Origin: Phycisphaerae bacterium
GTDB taxonomy: Bacteria; Chloroflexota; Anaerolineae; 4572-78; J111
Direction: 5' to 3'
Assembly: GCA_028285035.1 (NCBI GenBank)
Contig: JANQQF010000047.1
Location: 62,001-126,000 of the forward strand
Length of the DNA stretch: 64,000 nucleotides
Every line of letters starts with the position of its first letter. Positions within the stretch are counted from its first letter, which is position 1. Both the position numbers and the translations under genes were made by a program. Under the pieces are notes generated by a model. The model was given only the letters and a program-made list of their open reading frames with translations. It did no database searches and was not told the origin of the DNA. This document shows, one piece after another, positions 26,229 through 34,364 of this stretch.

Positions 26229-28058
26229 TTGACGATCCCTATAAAAAAAGACAGTCTCGTACTATACAAAAGTCGCCCTGCCCAAGTCACCCAACTCGGT
26301 GATAAACTCGAAATCAAGCTCGATGATGGTAAATCGGTGAAGGTGCGCTCAAAAGATGTGACGCCGCTTCACCCTGGCCCTTATCAAGGAAAAGGCTCGC
26401 TTAAATCTCCAACGGGGGATCGAGATACAGCTTGGGAACTCCTGGCCGGTGAGACAACAACCTTGGCCGAGTTGGCGGAATTGATTTATGACGAATTTAC
26501 ACCCGCCACGGCATGGGCCACTTGGCAGGAAATCGATGAGGGGTTGTACTTCAAGGGGACACCAGATGCGGTTGAAGTTTGTACCGCTGAGGTGGTTGAA
26601 CAGGTTCAGCAGGAGCGGGCGACCAAAGCCGCTGAAAAAGCGGCGTGGCACAATTTTTTGTTGCGCGTGGATGAAGGGACGTTGCAAGAGGGAGATGATC
26701 GCTACCTGGGCGATGTAGTCCAGCTGGCTCTAGGCCAGCAAAGCAAGAGCCGAGTGTTGCGTGAGTTGGGCAAGAGCGAAACCCCCGAGGAGGCCCATAC
26801 GACCCTATTGCGTCTCAAGTATTGGGATCACACCAACAATCCCTACCCTCATCGTCTCGAACTCGCGACCACCTCGCCCGAGCTTGAGTTGCCTGCCTTG
26901 CCCAACGAAGATCGGCTTGATTTAACACATCTGCCCGCCTTTGCTATTGATGATGCTGACAGCACTGACCCAGATGATGCCATCAGTCTTGAGGGAAATC
27001 GCTTGTGGGTCCATGTGGCTGATGTCGCTGCCTTGATCCCCCCAGATAGCCCGGCGGATGAAGAAGCCCGAGCACGTGGGGCCAACCTCTACTTGCCTGA
27101 AAAAACGGTTCATATGTTACCAGAGCAGGCGACTGATATTTTAGCATTGGGGTTAGCTGAGATTTCACCTGCCCTTTCCTTTGGTTTAGATGTCAATAAC
27201 GATGGAACTGTTGAAAATGTGGTTGTCCAGCCTAGCTGGGTGCGCGTGGAGCGGCTGAGCTACAAAGCGGCCGAAGCCCGTTTAGGCGAGGAACCGTTGC
27301 GTAGTATAGCGGCTCTGACCGAACGATTTACAGCGCGCCGTCAGGCCAATCACGCCATTGAACTCGACCTGCCCGAAGTCAAGGTACGGGTAAAAGATGA
27401 CGCGGTGGTGATTAATCCGCTGTTGAAACTGAAAAGCCGGGAAATGGTGCGTGAGGCGATGTTGATGGCTGGTGAGGCTGTGGCCAATTTTGCCATTCAA
27501 AATGAAATTCCATTTCCTTACACCACTCAGGAGCGCTCGGAAGATGTGCCGGAGCCACTCATTTTGCCAGAAACATTGTCTGGCATGTTCGCCCTGCGCC
27601 TCTCGATGCGGCCTGGGCAGGTGAAAAGCACGCCGGGTAAACACGCTGGCTTAGGGCTTGATACCTACGTACGCGTGACCAGCCCCCTCCGCCGCTATTT
27701 GGATTTGGTGGCTCATCAGCAACTGCGAGCCTATTTACGAGGTGCTCCATTGCTGGATGAGCAAACGATGCTGGTCCGGGCTGGTGCAGCTGAGGCCATC
27801 AGCGGGGCGGTTCGTTCAGCAGAACGTTCGGCCAATCAACATTGGAAGCTGGTCTATTTTATGCAAAATCCCGATTGGGAAGGCGAAGGTATTATTGTCG
27901 ACCAACGGGGTCGTAACTACGTTGTTATTATTCCTGAGCTTGATTTTGAATTGCGCCTGCCTGTTAAAGGTGACCCTGCCTTGGATAGCATCGTTCCTCT
28001 TGCTCTCCGCTCCGTTAAATTACCCACGCTGGAAGCGAATTTTAGAATTCGTAGCTGA
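26229..28058 (+). CDS. RNB-domain exoribonuclease (RNase II/R family)
   Basis: A 609-residue protein. The RNB catalytic centre is visible as LPAFAIDDADSTDPDDAISLE (about residues 234-254), whose aspartates bind the two Mg ions for 3'-5' RNA hydrolysis. Later family motifs LYLPEKTVHMLPE and YVRVTSPLRRYLDLVAHQQL follow, with a short C-terminal beta-barrel part. The N-terminus (SLVLYKSRPAQVTQL) is a small barrel, not the two cold-shock domains of RNase R, and an extra helical section (80-190) precedes the RNB domain. The start is a TTG with AAAGG upstream. Shorter than E. coli RNase II and R; the exact subtype is open. Confidence 0.9.
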   Translation: MTIPIKKDSLVLYKSRPAQVTQLGDKLEIKLDDGKSVKVRSKDVTPLHPGPYQGKGSLKSPTGDRDTAWELLAGETTTLAELAELIYDEFTPATAWATWQEIDEGLYFKGTPDAVEVCTAEVVEQVQQERATKAAEKAAWHNFLLRVDEGTLQEGDDRYLGDVVQLALGQQSKSRVLRELGKSETPEEAHTTLLRLKYWDHTNNPYPHRLELATTSPELELPALPNEDRLDLTHLPAFAIDDADSTDPDDAISLEGNRLWVHVADVAALIPPDSPADEEARARGANLYLPEKTVHMLPEQATDILALGLAEISPALSFGLDVNNDGTVENVVVQPSWVRVERLSYKAAEARLGEEPLRSIAALTERFTARRQANHAIELDLPEVKVRVKDDAVVINPLLKLKSREMVREAMLMAGEAVANFAIQNEIPFPYTTQERSEDVPEPLILPETLSGMFALRLSMRPGQVKSTPGKHAGLGLDTYVRVTSPLRRYLDLVAHQQLRAYLRGAPLLDEQTMLVRAGAAEAISGAVRSAERSANQHWKLVYFMQNPDWEGEGIIVDQRGRNYVVIIPELDFELRLPVKGDPALDSIVPLALRSVKLPTLEANFRIRS

Positions 28059-28106
28059 TTGCGTTTAAGGTAAACCTCTTTAATTGAACATATATCTGCG
28101 TAGTTG

Positions 28107-28153
28107 TTGGAAGGCTGGAAGCCTAGGCCAATTTCAAACTTCCAGCCTTCCAA
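28107..28153. repeat. Perfect 15-bp inverted repeat after the ribonuclease gene
   Basis: TTGGAAGGCTGGAAG (28107-28121) and its exact complement (28139-28153) enclose a 17-nt spacer. There is no T-run, so it is not a classical intrinsic terminator; it may stabilise the transcript end. It lies in the 252-bp gap between the ribonuclease and SRPBCC genes. Confidence 0.7.
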
Positions 28154-28310
28154 TCTTCCAAGTTTTACATCTGCAAAAGACGCCCATTTTCTTCCATTAA
28201 CTCACAACGCAATCACCCCCCCACTAAATTAGCCCTTGACTTTCAAGTGGCTTGAAGGTTTATACTAGCCGCAATAGTAAATTAATTGATGAGTCACAAA
28301 GGAGCTAAAA

Positions 28311-28817
28311 ATGGCTAAGGTAACACGAACCGTGTGGGTTGATGCCCCGAAAGAAAAAGTGTGGAAAGTTTTGGCGGATTTTGGTAATGTTTCAGTATTT
28401 AATCCCACTGTACCTAATTCATATCTAACCTCTAATCAACAATACGGTGTTGGGACAACCCGCCACTGTGATTTGAATATCTCGGGGGCGTCGGTTGAAG
28501 AACGAGTGGTGGAATGGGTTGATGATGAGTCGATGGCTATTGAGATTTATGAAGGAAAAATGACACCGCCCTTCAAAACCGCTGTAGCCTTGATAAAAAT
28601 CACTGAGATGAATGGGGGGACGCAGGTTGAAGGTACGCTGAACTACACCTTAAAGATGGGGCCATTAGGCTTGGTGATGGATAAATTTATGGTAGCTCCA
28701 CAGTTTAGTAAGGCGTGGTCTGCCCTATTTGCTGGTTTGAAGCATTATGTTGAAACAGGCGAGGAAGTGCATAGCCCCAAAGGTCTTAATTTTGAACCGG
28801 TTATGGCTATAGCTTAG
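28311..28817 (+). CDS. SRPBCC (START/Bet v1-like) family protein
   Basis: A 168-residue single-domain protein. The start TRTVWVDAPKEKVWKVLADFGNVSVFNP is the typical first strand and helix of polyketide-cyclase/dehydrase-type SRPBCC proteins, and a C-terminal long helix (FSKAWSALFAGLKHYVETG) closes the hydrophobic cavity. Such proteins bind lipids or other small hydrophobic molecules; some are cyclases. AAAGGAG stands upstream. The next gene (SDR) starts 29 bases later, so the two form an operon and may act on the same ligand. Ligand unknown. Confidence 0.85.
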   Translation: MAKVTRTVWVDAPKEKVWKVLADFGNVSVFNPTVPNSYLTSNQQYGVGTTRHCDLNISGASVEERVVEWVDDESMAIEIYEGKMTPPFKTAVALIKITEMNGGTQVEGTLNYTLKMGPLGLVMDKFMVAPQFSKAWSALFAGLKHYVETGEEVHSPKGLNFEPVMAIA

Positions 28818-28846
28818 GAACTAAATCGAGGAAAGGAGTTATTATA

Positions 28847-29767
28847 ATGATAAAAAGTGTTTTAATCACAGGCGCAAATGCTGGCTTGGGCAAAGAGGTA
28901 GCCCGTCAGATGGCGCTGCAAGATGGTGTGGAGAAAATCTATCTTGGTTGCCGAAATGAAGCAAAAGCCAAAGCTGCTAAACAAGACTTGGAACAAGCGA
29001 CGGGGAAATCAATTTTTGAGATTATTTTGATTGATGTTTCGGATTTGGCTTCCGTTAGCTCTGCCGTTGCGTCATTGGTTGAGCCGATTGACGCCTTAGT
29101 CATGAATGCTGGGGGGTTGGGAGGAAAGACGTCTACTCAAAAAAATAAAAATGGGGTCACGAATCTGTTTGCTGTTAATGTCTTAGGGCATACCGTTTTG
29201 CTTGATGAGTTGCTCAATGCCAATAAACTAGCTCAGGTCGCCATTTATGCTGGTTCGGAAGCCGCCCGAGGGGTGCCGATGATGGGGATGAAGCGCCCCA
29301 ACTTGTCCACCTCATCGGTTGATGAGTTTGCCGCGATATGTGATGGTTCGTATTTTAGTGACAACGTTGCTCCAATGACGGCCTATGGCCCGGTCAAGTA
29401 CGTGGCCGCAATGTGGATGGCAGCAATAGCGCGTAAGCACCCCAACATCCGTTTTATTACGGTTAGCCCAGGAGGCACAGGTGGCACAGAATTTGCCAAT
29501 GACATGCCAGCCCTGATGAGATTTTTCTTTACCCAAGTCGGTTTTCGACTGATGCCTCTGTTTGGAATGATGCACAAACTGGAGGACGGGGCCAGGCGGT
29601 ACGTAGATGTTTTGACGAATGAATCATATAAGAGCGGCACTTTTTACGCCAGCAAAGAATCTGCTTTAACCGGCCCCCTGGTCGATCAAGGCACCTTCTT
29701 TGCTGATCTTAACAACAAGGTGTATCAAGATAACGCCTACGAAGCCGCCCATCGATTTATTAACTAG
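28847..29767 (+). CDS. Short-chain dehydrogenase/reductase
   Basis: A 306-residue classical SDR with the Rossmann motif TGANAGLGK (residues 8-16), NAGG near 88 and the catalytic pair Tyr180-x3-Lys184 (AYGPVKY). The dinucleotide motif followed by a basic residue in the second strand (GCRNEAKA) suggests NADPH. The fold around LITGANAGLGKEVA and LGCRNEAKA resembles retinol/protochlorophyllide-reductase-type SDRs. Strong ribosome site GAAAGGAG. Operon partner of the SRPBCC gene. Substrate unknown. Confidence 0.9.
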   Translation: MIKSVLITGANAGLGKEVARQMALQDGVEKIYLGCRNEAKAKAAKQDLEQATGKSIFEIILIDVSDLASVSSAVASLVEPIDALVMNAGGLGGKTSTQKNKNGVTNLFAVNVLGHTVLLDELLNANKLAQVAIYAGSEAARGVPMMGMKRPNLSTSSVDEFAAICDGSYFSDNVAPMTAYGPVKYVAAMWMAAIARKHPNIRFITVSPGGTGGTEFANDMPALMRFFFTQVGFRLMPLFGMMHKLEDGARRYVDVLTNESYKSGTFYASKESALTGPLVDQGTFFADLNNKVYQDNAYEAAHRFIN

Positions 29768-29861
29768 TGTGTATTTCAAGAAAAAGGGGTGATTCGTGTT
29801 ATTTCCGTGTGCTTTTGTGTTATGGTAACCATAGCCAGAGTCCATCGCTCACGACCAGTGG

Positions 29862-29886
29862 ATGCCCGATAAAACCATTCGGGCAT
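29862..29886. repeat. Short hairpin downstream of the SDR gene
   Basis: ATGCCCGA (29862-29869) and TCGGGCAT (29879-29886) with a 9-nt loop. It is preceded by the 13-bp palindrome TATGGTAACCATA at 29821-29833. Together they may mark the end of the SRPBCC-SDR transcript, though neither has a T-run. The rest of the 271-bp gap shows nothing clear. Confidence 0.5.
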
Positions 29887-30038
29887 GACATTCAAAAATC
29901 TCTGTATGCTTAATTCGCATAATCAGGTACTTAAGTGATGCGTCTCACTAATCTCTTTGTAGCACACGTAATATTTTTCAATCTAACCCCCTCAAATAAT
30001 TATTAAAATAAGCCATTATAAAAGAATGGAGCATAACA

Positions 30039-30788
30039 ATGGCAAGACAAGTTTGGCGCTTTGAGCCGACTGATCGGTGGGTACGCGCCACTGTACATGG
30101 TGAGACGATCGCTGACAGCAAAAAGGCGATGTTGATGAGCGAAAGTATTGGTGAACTGGATTACTACTTCCCTGAGTCCGATATTCGCATGGATTTGCTT
30201 GAAGAATCGGATTACACGGAAACTTCTGGCTATCGAGGCATACGAAAATTTTGGAATCTTCGTATCAATGGCGGAATTATTGAAAACGCCGCTTGGACGT
30301 ATGAGCTAAAGGAAAAGCGTCCCGACTTTACTGGATATGTTGCGTTGAAGTGGGATGCAGTGGAGCATTGGTATGAGGAAGAAGAAGAAACGTTCTTCCA
30401 TCCCCGTAATCCCTATCATCGGGTTGATATGATTCAAAGTAGTCGCCACGTCGAGGTCTTGGTTGATGGCGTGAAAGTGGCAGATACTACCCACCCCTTC
30501 CTTCTCTTTGAAACGAGCCTCCCTACCCGTTACTACATTCCGGAAGCTGATGTTGATCAGAAATATCTGACGGCAACAGATAGTCAAACAATCTGTCCCT
30601 ACAAAGGCTTTGCCAGCTATTACAACGTGACTGTGAATGGTGAAACTTACGAGGATATTCTGTTTACCTATCCCGATCCTATTCCTGAGGCACCCAAGCT
30701 CAAGGGAACAGTTGCCTTTTGGCCTGAGAAAGATGAACGCATTCAGATTTTAGTCGATGGTGAGCAAAAGCACCCAGTGTTGAAGTAA
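30039..30788 (+). CDS. DUF427 protein with two tandem domains
   Basis: A 249-residue protein with two copies of the DUF427 beta-barrel. The first (about 10-115) contains VRATVHGETIADSKKAMLM and YYFPESDIRMDLL. The second (about 140-240) contains VEVLVDGVKVADTTHPFLL, RYYIPEADV and CPYKGFASYYNVTVNGE. Function of the family is not established, although the conserved pattern suggests a small-molecule or nucleotide-binding pocket. No signal peptide. TGGAG lies upstream of the ATG. Followed by a strong terminator, so probably monocistronic. Confidence 0.88.
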   Translation: MARQVWRFEPTDRWVRATVHGETIADSKKAMLMSESIGELDYYFPESDIRMDLLEESDYTETSGYRGIRKFWNLRINGGIIENAAWTYELKEKRPDFTGYVALKWDAVEHWYEEEEETFFHPRNPYHRVDMIQSSRHVEVLVDGVKVADTTHPFLLFETSLPTRYYIPEADVDQKYLTATDSQTICPYKGFASYYNVTVNGETYEDILFTYPDPIPEAPKLKGTVAFWPEKDERIQILVDGEQKHPVLK

Positions 30789-30883
30789 TGGTGCCGAAGC
30801 ATTTGTTATAAAAAGTAGATGGTATTAGCGATTGCCTAGAAGAGAATTTAATACGTAATACCTAATACTATCGCAATAAACTT

Positions 30884-30926
30884 AAAAACAGGGAGGTCGA
30901 AGCGCACTTTGACCTCCCTGTTTTTA
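30884..30926. terminator. Strong intrinsic terminator after the DUF427 gene
   Basis: AAAAACAGGGAGGTC pairs perfectly with GACCTCCCTGTTTTT across a 12-13-nt loop, followed by T-rich sequence. It is about 95 bases after the DUF427 stop and is symmetrical enough to work on both strands. Confidence 0.92.
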
Positions 30927-31189
30927 TTAATTTCACCCTCTACCCCCCAATGATCGAGGAAATATACCACGGATTACGATTTAATAAGGTCTAGCGTGAC
31001 CTTGATATTAATTAAGATCCCGCAAATCATCAATAACGACTAAAAATGCCTCTTCCTCCGTTTTCATCCTTCCTGAAATTCTTTAAACCTGCCTCCCGCC
31101 TCACTTTTAGCTAATTCTCCAAGCGTAAATCGTACATCCAAAATCGTAAATCCTTATAGTACCCCTGTCCTAATTATAACTGAATTTGT

Positions 31190-31247
31190 GCTTGCGACAG
31201 TCTTGCGACACTTCTGCGGCACTCCTGCGACAGTGGCCTTTTATGAT
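31190..31247 (+). promoter_or_regulatory. Four tandem 11-bp repeats and -10 box: candidate SARP-type promoter
   Basis: Four contiguous 11-mers: GCTTGCGACAG, TCTTGCGACAC, TTCTGCGGCAC, TCCTGCGACAG (31190-31233). An 8-base gap and a -10-like TATGAT (31242-31247) follow. Known SARP-regulated promoters have direct heptamers at 11-bp pitch with the last one about 8 bp before the -10, and this fits. The core TTGCGAC also occurs in the repeats next to the BTAD regulator gene at 3.8 kb. Predicted transcription start about 31,254. Confidence 0.65.
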
Positions 31248-31287
31248 GGGGCCATAAGTCAGTCGGGTCGTGGAGCACTCGCGAGCA

Positions 31288-31310
31288 GATTGAGGGGGTT
31301 GCCCTCAATC
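31288..31310 (+). other. Hairpin in the leader of the small peptide gene
   Basis: GATTGAGGG (31288-31296) and CCCTCAATC (31302-31310) form a 9-bp stem with a 5-nt loop, flanked by the palindromes CTCGCGAG (31278-31285) and GGGAATTCCC (31312-31321). It lies in the predicted 5' untranslated leader, about 66 bases before the start codon and clear of the ribosome site. It could affect mRNA stability or processing. Confidence 0.5.
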
Positions 31311-31376
31311 AGGGAATTCCCATCCAATGACCCTCCTTAAATCAAATCAATTTATTATTAAAGGAGAACATTGGAA

Positions 31377-31526
31377 ATGTTGAAGAAACAAATTATTCGC
31401 TGGATTATTGCTGTTGTGTTGGTTGCTGGGGCAAGTGGTGGTGGAATTGTTGCTGATGAAATGGGGATGTCGGTGACCGGGCAGGCTCAGGCAAGTAATT
31501 GTAGTGGAAGCGGTGGTAACTGTTAG
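31377..31526 (+). CDS. Small secreted or membrane peptide, 49 residues
   Basis: Short ORF with AAGGAGAA eight bases upstream of the ATG. The product has a basic start (MLKKQIIRW), a hydrophobic segment (IIAVVLVAGASGGGIVA, about residues 10-26), a possible signal-peptidase site after GQAQA (residues 34-38), and a short C-terminal tail SNCSGSGGNC with two cysteines. If cleaved, the released peptide would be about 11 residues with a potential disulfide. It has its own repeat-type promoter and a terminator right after, so it is very likely a real, dedicated, regulated gene. A secreted signal, small adhesin or toxin-like peptide are all possible; no family recognised. Confidence 0.65.
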   Translation: MLKKQIIRWIIAVVLVAGASGGGIVADEMGMSVTGQAQASNCSGSGGNC

Positions 31527-31549
31527 ATAAAGCTTTCCTAGATTGAGAG

Positions 31550-31590
31550 AAAAGCCACAATCTAAATTAAATAGGTTGTGGCTTTTTCTT
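31550..31590. terminator. Intrinsic terminator between the small peptide gene and the convergent TPR gene
   Basis: AAAAGCCACAA (31550-31560) and TTGTGGCTTTT (31576-31586) with T-run on the plus strand and a T-rich exit on the minus strand; it can serve both genes. Confidence 0.88.
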
Positions 31591-31623
31591 TAAATTACAA
31601 GAATGAAAACTAGTATCAGTAGG

Positions 31624-32847
31624 TTACATTAAAGTTAGACTGATTAAATCTTTATGATACTTTTCTCGTTTTTCTATTAAATACTGTGGTATCCTTACTT
31701 TTGCCTCTTCTAAGGTTAGCTTGTCTAATTTATCTACCCAAAACTCCGCTTGAGACTTATCTTTTTTGAAAAGATGATACTCTACTACATCTAATATAAG
31801 CTTTATTCTTCCGTCCAAATCCTTTAAATTCTTAAATGCAATCAATGAAACATCGATAAATCTTATTGCCTCTGATTGATTGTTCTGATAAAGATAATTT
31901 ACACCTATGTTCCCCCAAATTTGCGCTAGACCACGTGGATTTGAAAGTTCTCTAAATATTTTTTCAGCACGTTTGAAACAGAGTTCAGCCTTTTCTATAT
32001 TCTTACATTTTCGATATACAAGTCCCATAATATTTAAAATATTACCAAGCTCAGCTTCTGCTTTCACCAGTTCAGCTTGCTTTAAAGCTCTTGTTAAATA
32101 GTTAAGCGCTTCTTGCGTCGCATCACTTTCATAAAATAGCATGCCCAAATTAGTATACCCAGAAAGTAAGTTATTATTGTCATTCATTTCTTGCCATAAA
32201 TGACAAGCTTTTTTGAGATGAGCTTCTGCCTTGCTTAAATTTTTTTGGCTGATGTATAAAAGCCCTAAATGATTTTCGGTATGCGCTCTCCCATGTAGAC
32301 TATCCAAGTTTTCAAACATTTCAAGAGCGTAACAAGCTAATATTTCAGCACGCCACAATTGTTTGATACTATCAGTAAATAAAAATGCTAAATTTGAACA
32401 AGCTCGTGCCTCTTCAAATTGATTATTTGTACTTCGAGACAGATAAATAACGGTACGATAGAGCTTGATGGTTTCTCGAAAATGACTTTGATCTTGTCGA
32501 AGGCGGGCAAGTAAAACGGTAAGCATTATTTGCCCAGCTGTATCCTCGTGTAGCTCAGCGGCCGCAATAGCCTGGACTAAAATGTCCTGCCACGTGTCCC
32601 AGTAACCACGTCGCTCCATATAAGGGGCGAAGGACTCGATCAGCTGCCGAGCAGCGGGCCAGGCGGCTTCGGAGGCGAGGGCAAAGGAGATGGCTCGCAG
32701 GATACGTCCTTGTCGTTTTTCTAGCTGCGGGGTGTCGCTGTTGTAATCAATAACAAATTTTTGCCAGCGCTCGGTACTCTTAACGACCCGTCGTTGAAAG
32801 AAGTCACCATAGATTTGGGTTGAGGTTGGAATTACATCGATTGCCAT
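31624..32847 (-). CDS. TPR protein, C-terminal partner of the XRE-NB-ARC protein
   Basis: A 407-residue protein of TPR-type helical repeats (for example EARACSNLAFLFTDS, AHTENHLGLLYISQKNLSKAEAHLKKA, LSGYTNLGMLFYES, LAQIWGNIGVNYLYQNN). Its ATG lies 16 bases inside the end of the upstream NB-ARC gene, in another frame, so translation is coupled. In related regulators HTH, NB-ARC and TPR are one polypeptide; here the sensor repeats are a separate protein. The second half is notably AT-rich compared with the first. Likely role: signal or partner sensing for the STAND ATPase. Confidence 0.85.
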   Translation of the reverse strand: MAIDVIPTSTQIYGDFFQRRVVKSTERWQKFVIDYNSDTPQLEKRQGRILRAISFALASEAAWPAARQLIESFAPYMERRGYWDTWQDILVQAIAAAELHEDTAGQIMLTVLLARLRQDQSHFRETIKLYRTVIYLSRSTNNQFEEARACSNLAFLFTDSIKQLWRAEILACYALEMFENLDSLHGRAHTENHLGLLYISQKNLSKAEAHLKKACHLWQEMNDNNNLLSGYTNLGMLFYESDATQEALNYLTRALKQAELVKAEAELGNILNIMGLVYRKCKNIEKAELCFKRAEKIFRELSNPRGLAQIWGNIGVNYLYQNNQSEAIRFIDVSLIAFKNLKDLDGRIKLILDVVEYHLFKKDKSQAEFWVDKLDKLTLEEAKVRIPQYLIEKREKYHKDLISLTLM

Positions 32848-34184
32848 TTGATAACCTCGTTAAGCAAAAAGGTTTCGGTTAAACGATGGATACGATAGGT
32901 TGGCTCCATTAAATCGCCCCCGACCTCTATTAAAGACAGCGTAATTAAATGCTTTAGGGCTGGACCTACCTCAGTTGGCTCAAGCTCGCTCTCTTCGACG
33001 ATATCGTCAAAGTTGCCGTCCTGAGCCAGAGGCATTGACACCAGGATCTGTCGACCTTCTTCAGATAACATATCCCAGGCTTGCCAATAAATATAGGTAT
33101 ACAAATCCTCACTACTATCTGTATTAGCCTCTTGCAGGCTGATTAACACGTGCCCCAATGGCAGCATCGTTAGCTGACCAACGACCAATTTTAAGGCCAG
33201 TGGGTTTCCCCCAACCACATCATAAATTTTTCTAAGCTGGTCATCGCTGGCTTGTGCTAACGGGACAATGTTGCGAGTGTCGCCTTCATAACGTAGGAAA
33301 TCAAAGGCATCGGTATCACTCAACCCCTTCAGACTGTGACTATGAATGCCGCGCCCCATTGTACGTAGACTAAAGCGGGTGGTAATGAGGAATTTGCTCG
33401 GGTTGGCTAGTTGTTGTAAGAGCGGAATTAGATTTTCTGAGTCTATCGCCGTTTCAAGGTTATCGACAACCACCAAATAAGGTTCAGCCTTAAGCCAGCG
33501 GCTTAAAATGGCTAGCTTTTCGTCTGGTTTTCGGGTCAAGCCCAAAGTGGGGTCAAGCTGTGTGAGTAAGGTATCCACAAAAGTTTCGGGCGTGAGGGCT
33601 GGTTGAATGATTTTGCGGAGGACACCCTCTGGTAAAAATTCTTCTTGTTTTGCACTTAACCAGGCGATGTCGTAGAAGCGATGATTGTCGAGGCTATCAC
33701 GTACCAAAGCATGTGCAAGCGAGGTCTTCCCAATTCCTCCCATTCCATCCAAGCTAAGGAGCCAGGCTCGATCTTTGGCTTGTAACAACTCGCTGAGCTT
33801 GGCCTGATCAACGTCTACCCCAAAAAGGCGTTGTTCTGATAGGTGGTCTAGGCGCTGGCGGGTAAGATGTAGGTCTGGTGGTGGTGGGCTGAAATCAGTA
33901 GCTTGGGGGAAAAGGGCGACGGTTTCCGATTCGTCTAAACTGTGCCCAGCTTGTACGGCCCATATATTAGCATCTTGTGGGGTGAGCCGATCAGTAAATA
34001 TTTCAATCAAGCGCACAATTGAGGGGTGGTCTGGTTGCCACACCCGGTCACCATGTTGATAAGCCCGCTCCCAGATAGAGAGCAATTGTTCGCTAACCCC
34101 AACCTCGCGTGCTAACTCACCCTGAGTAAGCCCCGCGCCTTTACGAAGTCGGCGTAAGGTTTGTCCAAACTGTTTTAGGTCCAC
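32832..34184 (-). CDS. XRE-type HTH plus NB-ARC STAND ATPase regulator
   Basis: A 450-residue protein. Residues 4-62 are an XRE helix-turn-helix (LRRLRKGAGLTQGELAREVG). Linker to about 105. NB-ARC domain: P-loop DGMGGIGKTS at 146-155, Walker B YLVVVDNLETAI near 236-247, and GNPLALKLV near 330 as the GxP motif, followed by a winged-helix part. STAND proteins cycle between ADP-bound closed and ATP-bound open forms; the HTH suggests gene regulation, although NB-ARC/TPR proteins also act in phage defence. It overlaps its TPR partner by 16 bases. A 180-bp gap separates it from the eCIS gene run. Confidence 0.9.
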   Translation of the reverse strand: MDLKQFGQTLRRLRKGAGLTQGELAREVGVSEQLLSIWERAYQHGDRVWQPDHPSIVRLIEIFTDRLTPQDANIWAVQAGHSLDESETVALFPQATDFSPPPPDLHLTRQRLDHLSEQRLFGVDVDQAKLSELLQAKDRAWLLSLDGMGGIGKTSLAHALVRDSLDNHRFYDIAWLSAKQEEFLPEGVLRKIIQPALTPETFVDTLLTQLDPTLGLTRKPDEKLAILSRWLKAEPYLVVVDNLETAIDSENLIPLLQQLANPSKFLITTRFSLRTMGRGIHSHSLKGLSDTDAFDFLRYEGDTRNIVPLAQASDDQLRKIYDVVGGNPLALKLVVGQLTMLPLGHVLISLQEANTDSSEDLYTYIYWQAWDMLSEEGRQILVSMPLAQDGNFDDIVEESELEPTEVGPALKHLITLSLIEVGGDLMEPTYRIHRLTETFLLNEVIKWQSM

Positions 34185-34364
34185 ACACTACCTCAGTTAT
34201 ATGTTCAGCGTAAAAGTGTCACGTTGATTAGATGTACAGAAAAGGGACGTATTATGACAGTAAAAGCTAAAGTTACTGGAGACAAGATTTATATATGTAT
34301 AAACAAATACAACAAAATTTTCTTTATTGTACTTTAATTGTGTAGTTTAGAAAAAGTTTTGGAG

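Larger units (their letters stand above)
30789..31376. other. 588-bp gene-free region with terminator, repeat-type promoter and structured leader
   Basis: Contains the terminator at 30884-30926, an AT-rich stretch without visible signals (30960-31180), the four-unit 11-bp repeat array with a -10 box (31190-31247), and a leader with several short palindromes before the small peptide gene. No tRNA cloverleaf or further reading frame with a ribosome site was found. Confidence 0.7.

Noticed and set aside
29767..30038. tRNA or riboswitch in the gap before the DUF427 gene
   Set aside because: Only a 13-bp palindrome and an 8-bp hairpin are present; no cloverleaf or known riboswitch core was recognised.
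31190..31233. Tandem repeats as a CRISPR array or replication iterons
   Set aside because: Units are 11 bp without spacers and are placed directly before a -10 box, which fits a promoter operator better than CRISPR or an origin; no cas or rep genes are nearby.
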